Source: Neocallimastix lanati (nom. inval.) (taxonomy: Eukaryota > Neocallimastigomycota > Neocallimastigomycetes > Neocallimastigales > Neocallimastigaceae). Taken from it: DNA of 17,500 nt. Both the position numbers and the translations under genes were made by a program. The stretch covers positions 557,501 to 575,000 of the forward strand of contig JACVTC010000007.1 of assembly GCA_016946835.1 (NCBI GenBank), given 5' to 3'. Shown in pieces: positions 1 through 8,841 of the stretch (position 1 is its first letter; each line of letters starts with the position of its first letter). Below the pieces are notes generated by a model, which worked only from the letters and a program-made list of their open reading frames with translations, was not told the DNA's origin and made no database searches.

Positions 1-1040
1 AATTATTAATATTTAAAAATATATCATGAAATTTATTTTATTTATAATTTATTAATTATTATAATTAATATATAATATATATAATATATATCATTAAATT
101 TACCTTGAATCAATATCTTTAATAGAAACATTATCAATTAAAATATCACCATCATCAATTTCATAGAACTTTTCTATTAATTGTCCGATAGTACTTTTTC
201 CACTACCACTGGTTCCACAGATAGCAAGAACTTTACCAACTGGTATTTTAAGAGAGAAATTATTTAAAATTCTAGCTTCTGGTCTAGTTGGATAAGCAAA
301 ATTGACATTCTTAAATTCAATTTTATCTATTTTTTTTTTTTAAAGAATATATATAAAAATTTTTATTCACAATTTTTTTTTTTTTTTTTTTTTTAAATAT
401 AAAATTATAAAAATTATAAAAAAAATTATAAAAAGAAATATATTTAAATTAATATTATTATATAAAAACTATATTATATTAAATATAACATTTATATATA
501 TATATATATATATATTTCTTTTTAACGTATTAACCTTCAATTTCCTTTACAACTATTTTATGATTAGTTGTTTGATCTTCAGCTTCAGTAACATATTCGT
601 ATACTCTTCCTAAAGAACCAAATGCTTTAATACTTTGACCAAATAAAACACCAATATGAGCTATAAACAAACCAATAAATAAATAAATGAATAAATAAAT
701 AAATAAATAAATAAATATTATTGATTAATAATTACTATAATATAATATAATAAAATAATTATAATTTCTATTTTAAAAATAATTTAACTTAACTTACATA
801 ATGATTTCTGAGTATTTTGCATAGCAACCATATATGTCATTAATTGACCAGGGTTAATAATACCTTGAACTACTTGTTTACCTCCGAAATAAAGAATCAT
901 TAAAACTAAAGATCCAATAGAAGCATTCGTTGTACCTTAATTTTTTTAATTTTTTTTTATTATTATTTTATTATTGATAATATATAGGATAATTAGTATT
1001 TATAGTAATTATTTAATTTCAGTTATATATATATATATGT

Positions 1041-1089
<49 letters not shown>

Positions 1090-1470
1090 AATATTAATAT
1101 ATATATATATGAATTATACTTAAAAACTTTAAATAGAAAGCTTACCTTGGAAAATACCAATATGAAAACCTAATTTTGTATTAGCATCTGAGGTTTTATT
1201 TAATGAACTTTGATATAATTTCATTTCAGTTGGTTCAGCTGCAAATGATCTTACTGTTCGAATATTTGCTATAGCCTAAATTATTATTAATATTATTATT
1301 ATCATTATTTTTTTTTATTTTTTTTTTTTTTAAAAAATATAAATATATTTATTATTTAACGTTATGTAAAATAAAAATAAAAATAAAAATAAAAACAAAC
1401 AAAAAACAAACAAAAAACAAACAAAAAAAAAAAACAACAACAACAATAATAATATTATTACTATTATTAC

Positions 1471-1504
<34 letters not shown>

Positions 1505-2216
1505 TTTGATATATTGAATAAATATTAATAATAAAATGATAACTTTCATTACCTCACTTGCAATGAAGTTAGTAATATCTTCTAAGATATGGGCTTTTCT
1601 AGATAATTTTCTTAAATATATTCCATATAAATTCATCGAGAAGTAAATAATTGGCATGGTAGAGCAAATAGTTAATGTTAATGATGGAGAAATACTAATT
1701 AAATATACTGCTGAAATGATTACTTGAGTTGTACATTTTAATCCCTTATATAATATAAATTTTAATGAATGAATTTTTAACATTACCATGAATGATTCAA
1801 TTTCAATTTTAAATATTATTATTTATAATTTTAAGAAGAAGAATTTTTTATATGCAATAAAACTTACTTGAGTTAATACTTGCTTAAATGTGGACTTTTT
1901 AAATAATAAAATGTTTATTCAAAATAAATAAAATGAAATTTAATTAATAATTTGAAATCTTATATATAATAATAAATTAATTATATTTTATTATGTTTTT
2001 ATTATTATTATTATTATTTTATAATTACTTTAAAACTATTAATATCATTTGTTAATCTTGTTATGATATCATTATATTTATTTTTATCAAAGAATGAAAT
2101 TTCTGGAAAAAAAATCATATTATTGGGAATTATTAATATATTAATATATTCGAGATTAGTAAACTTTTATTATTATTATTATTATTTTATTTATTTTTTA
2201 TTTATTTATTTTTATT

Positions 2217-2265
<49 letters not shown>

Positions 2266-4256
2266 TTATAATGATATACCTTGCAATAAATATGAATCGA
2301 ATAATTTTAACTTTAATCTTGAAGCTATATTTTCACCAAGTTTTGCTACTAATGTAATGTCTACAAAAGTTAATATACCTGAATTTTTTAATTTTATATT
2401 AATTAAAAAATAAATAAATAAAAAAAAATAAATAAAATTATTAATATTTATTTATTTATTATGCTATTATTATTATGCTATTATTATTATTTCTTTTTTT
2501 AACCTTGAGTAATGTATAATGTAAGTAATTTTAAAGTAGGGGCTGTAAATTCTGTAAAGTCAATTGAATAAAATCCTTCTTGTTTTTTAAGAACACCTTG
2601 TACAACATTAATAAGATCACCAGTAATAATTGGTGTAAGTACATTAATTCCTGCAGCTGAAAGTGTTACTGCAAATATCTTTTTATTATTATTACATTAT
2701 TATTAATATATTTATATTTAATTGCTTATTTTATTAATGATTTTTACTTTAAAAAAAATAAATATAATTAATATTTATATATTATTGTATTATTAATTTA
2801 CATACAAATAAAACTAAAAGCATATCTTTTTTAACAATACTGAATAAAAATTTTAATAATTCTTTATGATTACTCTGTTCTTCCTTTTCTTTTCCTTTAA
2901 ATTATTATAATGTATTGTTTTATTTTTTAATGTTAAATTAATATATATAAATATATATGTCAGTTTTTAATTTTATTATTAATTATATTTATTACAAATA
3001 AAATGATTTTAATAATAATAAATATATATATATATATAGTAAGAAAGAAAAAGTATTACTTTCAACTTCCTCATTGTATTTTTTTTCTTCTAAAGCAACA
3101 ACTAAATTTTTTCCTTTCCCATTGTGACGACGACGAGCTTCACAATATATAGTTGAACAATTGGATATATTATCTTCTCTAAATTTTTGTCCATAACGAT
3201 AATATAATTTAAGAGTTAAAGTACCACAAATTGGAATAATTAATAAGTTTGTATAGAGCTGTTTTGAAGAATTACGATAGGATTTACTATTACGATTTGA
3301 TTGATATTTTGTTTTAAAAAATTTTTTATAATTGTTTGAATTATTCCTTTTTGATGAGAAACGCCTATGATAAAAATAATTATGATTATGTGATTTATTA
3401 TTATTTGAAGTATGTGAATTCTTTTTAAATTGATGATTTATATAATTGTTGTTTTTATTTTTATTATTACAGTGTGTCTTTTTATTAGTAAATGAATTTG
3501 AGGAATTATTTTTATAATTAGTATTAATGAATTTATTGCTAATCGGTATTTTAGATGTGGTCTTTGAATTTTCGGTCTTAAGGAATGTCTTATTAATAGT
3601 CTTATTAGAAAAATTATTAAATCCTACATTTGAATCTGAATTAATTTTGAAATTCTTTTGTACTATATATATATATAAGAATTGTATGCATATAATTATT
3701 AATAAAATTCATATATATATGTGTATAAAACTATATAAAACTATTATATTATATAATAATATATTACAATTTTGATTGGGAAAACTATTAAACTTTCTTA
3801 TAAATTTTCTTTATTTGGGATATAAGAATATAAAGTTAATTGATGAACATATAAATTTTAATATAGAATTTTAAATTAATATTTACCCATTATTTAATAA
3901 TTCTTTATTAAATGTTTCTAATATATTTTTTTTATCATTAAAAATGCTTGCATTTTTAATACTATTAATAGATTTTTTTGAATTTGTTGATAGTTCGTTT
4001 ATAATTATGTGAAATGGAGTTGAATTGGTTTGAATTGTATTGGTTATAATATTCTGTTATTTAAATTTAATTTAATGATATATACTTTATTAATTATAGT
4101 ATTATTATTTTAAATAGTAAAAATGAAACTATAAAAAAAAAAAAACCCTTTTTTTTTTATTTATTTATTTATATTCTATTAATTATTTTATTTATAACTT
4201 ACCTTTAGAATCTTACAAGAAGTTTTCTGAAGGGTCAATGAACGATTTAGTATCAT
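1..4256 (-). CDS. ABCB8-like family-B ABC transporter, 13 exons seen, 3' end beyond the window
   Basis: ATP-driven transporter of the ABCB family, closest to animal mitochondrial ABCB8. Exons, in gene order: 4256-4203, 4053-3887, 3662(or 3538)-3060, 2894-2806, 2678-2504, 2378-2280, 2102-2029, 1894-1868, 1744-1553, 1275-1146, 935-798, 660-535, 326-104. All introns are GT-AG, and phases agree at every junction except exon 2/3. The N-terminus MILNRSLTLQKTSCKILK is basic and free of acidic residues, like an organelle presequence. Exon 3 is Asn/Ser/Lys-rich, then carries a hydrophobic stretch (LLIIPICGTLTL). The transmembrane domain follows, with family landmarks SFFDKNK, RLTNDINSFK, QGLKCTTQ, IANIRTVRSFAAE and LFGQSIKAFGSLGRVYEY. 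Exon 13 holds the Walker A motif GTSGSGKST. About 698 residues are encoded here; the Q-loop, signature, Walker B and H-loop must lie further left. Other ABCB half-transporters (Mdl1/ABCB10 type) are the main alternative. Location in a hydrogenosome or mitochondrion is inference. Confidence 0.87.
373..394 (+). repeat. T22 run in an ABC-transporter intron
   Basis: Uninterrupted T run inside the intron between exons 12 and 13 of the minus-strand ABC gene, so poly-A in its pre-mRNA. Confidence 0.9.
1043..1085 (+). repeat. T43 run in an ABC-transporter intron
   Basis: Uninterrupted T run inside the intron between exons 10 and 11, so poly-A in the transcript. A TA-dinucleotide run adjoins each side. 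Confidence 0.95.
1868..1894 (-). other. 27-base micro-exon of the ABC transporter
   Basis: This exon encodes nine residues, STFKQVLTQ, between NDINSFK of the previous exon and GLKCTTQ of the next. The joined peptide matches the ABCB8-family stretch EFKSSFKLVISQGLRS, which supports a real exon in the right frame. It has an AAG acceptor (1896-1895) and a GTAAGT donor (from 1867); both neighbouring junctions are phase 0. Confidence 0.8.
2219..2264 (+). repeat. T46 run in an ABC-transporter intron
   Basis: Uninterrupted T run in the intron between exons 6 and 7, starting 15 bases past the donor in the direction of transcription. Confidence 0.95.
3120..3662 (-). other. Asn/Ser/Lys/His-rich low-complexity part of the ABC transporter, with one hydrophobic segment
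   Basis: The long open frame of exon 3 reads as polar low-complexity sequence rich in Asn, Ser, Lys and His for about 135 codons. It contains no Met and few hydrophobic residues. It ends in a hydrophobic stretch (YTNLLIIPICGTLTLKLYY), then a charged linker before the family transmembrane domain. It probably forms a disordered N-terminal extension. The first part, down to about 3539, may instead be intron (see the exon 2/3 phase problem). Confidence 0.55.
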
Positions 4257-4313
4257 TTTTATTTCTTTAATATATTAAATTCACACTTTTATTTGATTTT
4301 CTCTTAGTTTACC

Positions 4314-4366
<53 letters not shown>

Positions 4367-4593
4367 CTAAATTTTTCTTATAAAAAAAAAAAACGGTTAT
4401 TTTTTTACATAATTCTATTTGGAATATTTATATATTATTTTTGAAAATTATTACAATTATCAAAATATATAAAAAAAAATTTTAATATTTTAATAAGAAA
4501 ATGTAATCTCCTTACTTTTTTTTCTTATTTTTTCTTCTTCTATTCTATTAATATTTTTTTTAGTTCACTTTTCTTTTTATTGTTTTTTATTGC

Positions 4594-4625
<32 letters not shown>

Positions 4626-4797
4626 TTCGGTTTAAGTATTTAAAAAAAAAAGGTATAAAAGTTTAGATTAAGTATAAACAAAAATAAAATAAAAAAAGTA
4701 TTTATTTTATTATATTTTAATATATAAATAATATATTACAAATAAATTAAAATTTTTTTATTTACAATTATAATAAAAGATCTAATTATATAAAAAA
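4257..4797. other. 5' flank of the ABC transporter: homopolymer runs, no gene seen
   Basis: The region upstream of the ABC start codon holds T48 (4315-4362) and T27 (4594-4620). No open frame longer than background and no RNA gene is visible. The minus-strand promoter must lie here, but no specific element can be picked out against such a high A+T background. The start at 4256 is preceded by four or more A residues, as for the other two genes in the window. Confidence 0.6.
4311..4397. repeat. Inverted repeat around the T48 run upstream of the ABC gene
   Basis: ACCG followed by 12 T (4311-4326) is matched perfectly by 12 A followed by CGGT (4382-4397), giving a 16-bp inverted repeat. The left arm is the start of a T48 run. 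It begins 55 bases upstream of the minus-strand start codon, so a transcript crossing it could fold back. Confidence 0.7.
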
Positions 4798-4830
4798 ATA
4801 AAAAAATATTAAATAATAATAATAAATTAA

Positions 4831-4881
<51 letters not shown>

Positions 4882-4908
4882 TAAATAATACTTAATAATA
4901 CATAATAA

Positions 4909-4955
<47 letters not shown>

Positions 4956-5036
4956 TAAATAATACATAATAATACATAATAATAAATAATAAATTATATT
5001 ATAATAATAAAAAATAATAATAAAATAATTATTTAA
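4798..5036. repeat. Compound AAAT/AAT microsatellite, duplicated
   Basis: Runs of TAAA units pass into TAA units and end in AATACATAATAATA-type sequence; the whole pattern occurs twice in tandem (about 4827-4910 and 4911-4990). Apparent minus-strand reading frames here are Leu/Ile/Tyr strings created by the repeat. Confidence 0.85.
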
Positions 5037-5224
5037 TAAAAGTTTTTCCTTTTATTATTTTATACAGAAATCTTTTTGATTATTCATTATTTGCAAAGTT
5101 TTCTCTTTTCAATATTTTTGAATTAAACTACGTAAAATGATGTAAACTTTAAAAAATTATACAAAAAATTTAAAAAAAAATTTATTTTCTTTGTTACACG
5201 AATAATTATTATAAACAACCAAAT

Positions 5225-5267
<43 letters not shown>

Positions 5268-5399
5268 ATTAAATAGAAATTATACTTATTAAAGATATCA
5301 TTAATACATTGATAGATAGATATTTCAAATATTATAGTATAATTATCAGAATCGGATAGTTTTTTTTTTTTTTTTTTTTAATACACATATACTGTAAGT
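5037..5399. other. Spacer with a T37 run, no gene seen
   Basis: A+T-rich spacer holding T37 (5227-5263) and T20 (5360-5379). I see no coding pattern or RNA gene in it. Confidence 0.6.
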
Positions 5400-6020
5400 G
5401 AAATCACATATACCATTATTTGTATGATAATCCGAATAGTTAAGTTTATATAAAAAGATGTTTTAATGAATATTGTATTAAAATAATTAAGTTTATCATC
5501 GATTATTTGAAGTATTGTTAAATGCACTATAGGTAAGAATAGTATGGAAATGATAATATATTATCATCATATTCTTATTGCTCATAAGATTGTTCTACAT
5601 TAAATTAATTGTAATACTCTCAATAAATAACAAAATTTTTAAATATTATAAAACTAAACATTAGTTCATCAGAAATTTTAGCAATATTTTCTTTAAGCAT
5701 TAACTGTCCATTAATATAAATGATCATACTTATAATAAATTCCCCTTTCAAAATTTTCAGTCATAATATTATTAAAATTGGTATTTATAATTTTAATATT
5801 TGTTTTACAGTTACTAGTAGTTTCGTTTATAATACTTAAAATTTATTATATTTGATTCAGAATTATAATAGATCAAGATAAATTAGAAACATCACCATAT
5901 TTATGGATATTACTAGCATCTTAATTCATAAATCTTTTTTTTTTTTTTTTTTTTTAATTTCTGCAAAAATAATTGACGTTATGGTGGTGGCGACATTTAC
6001 TAATAAAATTTATTTAATTT
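5400..6020 (-). pseudogene. Broken coding-like sequence, origin unknown
   Basis: Read on the minus strand, this stretch gives short protein-like pieces in shifting frames, separated by stops and frame changes. They include ILLVNVATTITSIIFAEI near 5960-6005, DASNIHKYGDVSNL near 5890-5925, TENFERGIYYKYDHLY near 5715-5770, INGQLMLKENIAKISDELMF near 5655-5720, and a piece ending LSFPYYSYL near 5530. Their mixed polar/hydrophobic make-up and use of Asp, Glu and Gly codons differ from the Asn/Lys/Ile/Tyr shadow frames of the pure A+T spacer. No start codon, splice pattern or family could be assigned. It may be a decayed gene or transposon; chance composition is not excluded. Confidence 0.38.
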
Positions 6021-6440
6021 CAGTTTAAATAATATTATCTATATATATACAATAAATATATTACATCAGATATAGATTCTTAAAATATTTATTATATTTT
6101 TAAAATATATTATTCTTAAATATATTATTTAAAAATAATATAATAGAAAAAATGTAGAACGAGTTTAAGAATTTATATCTTCCTTATATTATGGAATATC
6201 AATTATTTAAAAATAATATTTTCTATTCTATATATTTTTTATTTTTATTAAAGTTTATTATATATATACATGTGAATATATATGTTAAATTATGTATATA
6301 TATATATCATTACTATATTTGAAGTATTAATATTTTCAAAAAATATAATTAATATGAGTATATATTGATATAATATATATATTAATATATCATAAAAGTG
6401 TGTAATATCGATATATATGAATATATGTTAAAAAAGTAGC

Positions 6441-6490
<50 letters not shown>

Positions 6491-6810
6491 TATTTTTAAC
6501 TATATATGCATATATGTATTATATATATTAAATTTATTCCCATTTTAACATATATCATAAATGAATGTTAAAGTATGTGAAATCTCCATGATATCACTTC
6601 ATAAATACTACTTTTTATATAAATCTTATGAAAAATGAAGTTAAGAGTTTTATACATTTTTTTATATAGAATAAGTAATAATTCTATTCTTCAGTTGAAC
6701 AATCTAATTTTTTTATTTTTGATTTCTTTTATATTTACATTTTCAATTTTTTTTTTTTTTATTCTGTTTTAATTTTGAAAAAGTATATTTATAGTATGTT
6801 AATATATTTA
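6021..6810. other. Spacer with a T46 run, no gene seen
   Basis: A+T-rich spacer with T46 (6443-6488) and many TA-rich stretches. I see no coding pattern or RNA gene. Confidence 0.6.
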
Positions 6811-7337
6811 AATAATAAATAATAATAAATAAAAATAAATAATAATAATAATAATAATAATAAATAATAATAAATAAAAATAAATAATAATAAACAAAAA
6901 CAAATAAAAACAAATAATAATAAATAATAATAAATAAAAATAAATAATAATAATAATAAATAATAATAAATAAAAAATAAATAATAATAATAAATAATAA
7001 TAAATAAAAAATAAATAATAATAATAATAATAATAAATAATAATAAATAATAATAAATAATAATAAATAAAAACAAATAATAATAAATAAAAACAAATAA
7101 TAAATAAAAACAAATATAAATAAATAATAATAAATAATAATAAATAATAATAAATAATAATAAATAATGATAAATAATAATAAATAATAATAAGTAATAA
7201 TAAATAATAATAAATAATAATAATAAATAATAAGTAATAATAAATAATAATAAATAATAATAAATAATAAATAATAATAAATAATAATAAATAATAAATA
7301 ATAATAAATAATAAATAATAATAAATAATAATAAATA
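6811..7337. repeat. 0.5-kb AAT/AAAT tract with a 10-bp period
   Basis: Nearly pure A/T sequence built of AAATAATAAT-type units (10 bp), mixed with AAATAAAAAT and short AAT runs. Rare C (AAACAAA) and G (AAGTAAT, AATGATA) interrupt it. The right half is the most regular. Overlapping Leu/Ile/Tyr reading frames on the minus strand are produced by the repeat and are not genes. It ends about 45 bp before the G+C-rich island at 7381. Confidence 0.9.
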
Positions 7338-7380
7338 GTTATATATTAATTTATTAATTATTCATTAATAATATCTTCGA

Positions 7381-7660
7381 AAAATTTACTACTAAATTGC
7401 AATCTTTCTGACGTTCACAAAGGGAGCTAATATGTATCTCATTAGATTTGGTTATACCAATCTCCTTTTAAAGGGAAGCTAGAAAAAGCGTGCTAGAAAA
7501 TTTTCAACAATAATATGTGCCAGAACGCCAATGCCTAATACTCAGTAGGGCCGTCCAGCAGGGACATTATCTGCCTATGCGAAAGCATACTGAAGTGTTG
7601 TGACTAGCTCAAAATTCCCATTGTTTTTGAGGGGGAAACTAAGGGCGGTACACACAGGAA
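7381..7660. ncRNA. G+C-rich island, candidate structured RNA of unknown family (strand uncertain, + favoured)
   Basis: About 280 bp at roughly 40% G+C by hand count, richer than the window's exons and abruptly bounded by A/T repeats. No long reading frame spans it. On the plus strand, visible stems are TATGC-GAAA-GCATA (7576-7589, GNRA tetraloop), GTCC/GGAC (7553-7556/7562-7565), CTCAAAA/TTTTGAG (7608-7614/7625-7631), TTGG/CCAA (7448-7451/7457-7460), AAAGGGAG/CTCCTTTT (7419-7426/7462-7469) and a possible closing stem CGCC/GGCG (7526-7529/7644-7647). The GAAA loop favours the plus strand. A TTTTT run at the left edge could instead end a minus-strand Pol III transcript. Compared from memory, it does not match tRNA, 5S, U1-U6, U3, SRP, RNase P/MRP, group I/II introns or hammerhead. 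A decayed mobile element or transferred fragment remains possible. Confidence 0.5.
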
Positions 7661-7953
7661 ATAAAAAAATATTAATAATAAAAATAAAATCGAAAAATTT
7701 AAGAATATAAATAATTTTTTAATAATCATAATTTTTAATAATTATATATTAATATTTAATTATTAATAAATATTTTATAAATGAAAGTAATAAGTAATAA
7801 ATAATTAAAAATAATAAATAATTAATAATAAATATAAAGATTTAATATTAAATATTCAAACTAATAGATGATAGATATTAAATAATTTGTATGACAGAAA
7901 ATATTTATATTTAATATGCATAAATAATTTGTAAGACAGAAAATATTTATATT

Positions 7954-7984
<31 letters not shown>

Positions 7985-8251
7985 TTTTTTTTTTTTTTTT
8001 TTTTTTTTTTAATAAATAAATATTTAATAAAATATAATAAATTATAAAAGTTTAAACAATAGAAATAAATAATTTATCCTAAAATAAGTGTCATTAGCAT
8101 ACATTTCTTTATTATTATATACAATTTGTAATATCATAAATTAAATCAAATAATTATGATTTACATAAAATGAATAAACAGACTAATAAAATGGTATTGA
8201 TAAATCTATATAATTAAATAAATGAATTAGAAATAAAAAAATAATAACAAA

Positions 8252-8282
<31 letters not shown>

Positions 8283-8723
8283 AGAGATTTTTTTAAAATT
8301 ATAATAATATGACATAATGTTTTAATTATTTTTATATAAATATATACATTTATATAAGTATACATATATTTTTTATATATTGAAATTATAAAACATTAAC
8401 AATTATTTTTAAGATTAAGTTATATAAAAGAATTCTTTTATAAAATTTAACTTTATAAATACTTTATTAAATCAATACCATAAAAGTTAATAATACCTCT
8501 ATATATTTCTTAAAGAATTACTTTAAACCTTAAAATCCTTTTTTAAAGTATAAATAGTTTTTATATTAAAAGGAATTAAAATTTCGATATTCGTTATATT
8601 GATATTGATATTAGATAAAAAATATTTCGAATAAACCAATATAAACAAACAAACAAACAAAAAATTGAAATTATTGCAATTAAAACAATTAATTTTCCTA
8701 GTATCTTTGATAAAACACTTGAG

Positions 8724-8755
<32 letters not shown>

Positions 8756-8841
8756 GATGTGATAAAATGAATTATTATCTTTTTATGTGATAAAATATTA
8801 AAAAATATTAAATATATTTTGGTTATTATTATTATTATTAT
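7661..8841. other. Spacer with microsatellites, no gene seen
   Basis: Contains a 37-bp direct repeat (7880-7958), T26 (7985-8010), an AAAT run (about 8250-8283), AAAC units (8642-8661) and A28 (8724-8751). The one longer minus-strand frame here (8183-8365) is Tyr/Ile/Leu-rich and follows the AAAT repeat, so I do not call it a gene. Confidence 0.6.
7880..7958 (+). repeat. 37-bp direct repeat, two copies
   Basis: Copies at 7880-7916 and 7922-7958 differ at one base (GTATGACAG versus GTAAGACAG) and are five bases apart. Unlike its surroundings, the unit is not a simple microsatellite, so this looks like a recent tandem duplication. Confidence 0.9.

Noticed and set aside
2063-2413. Plus-strand frame of 116 codons
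   Set aside because: It runs antisense to exons 6 and 7 of the ABC transporter, and much of it is poly-Phe from a T46 intron run.
3527-3775. Plus-strand frame of 82 codons
   Set aside because: Antisense shadow of the Asn-rich exon 3 of the ABC transporter; no recognisable protein features.
4798-5036. CRISPR-like repeat pattern
   Set aside because: The repeats are simple AAAT/AAT microsatellite units without spacers of unique sequence, in a eukaryotic context.
6743-7113. Three overlapping minus-strand frames rich in Leu, Ile, Phe and Tyr
   Set aside because: All three arise from the AAT/AAAT repeat tract, which lacks stops on the complementary strand in every frame.
7381-7660. Island as a tRNA, 5S rRNA, spliceosomal RNA, SRP, RNase P/MRP, group I intron or hammerhead
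   Set aside because: No A/B boxes, Sm site, branch or box motifs, SRP GNAR core, P4 pairing, paired R/S elements or CUGANGA core could be found. A run resembling part of RNase P did not extend to the other conserved regions.
8183-8365. Minus-strand frame of 60 codons, hydrophobic
   Set aside because: Produced by AAAT repeats and TA-rich sequence; no family signal.
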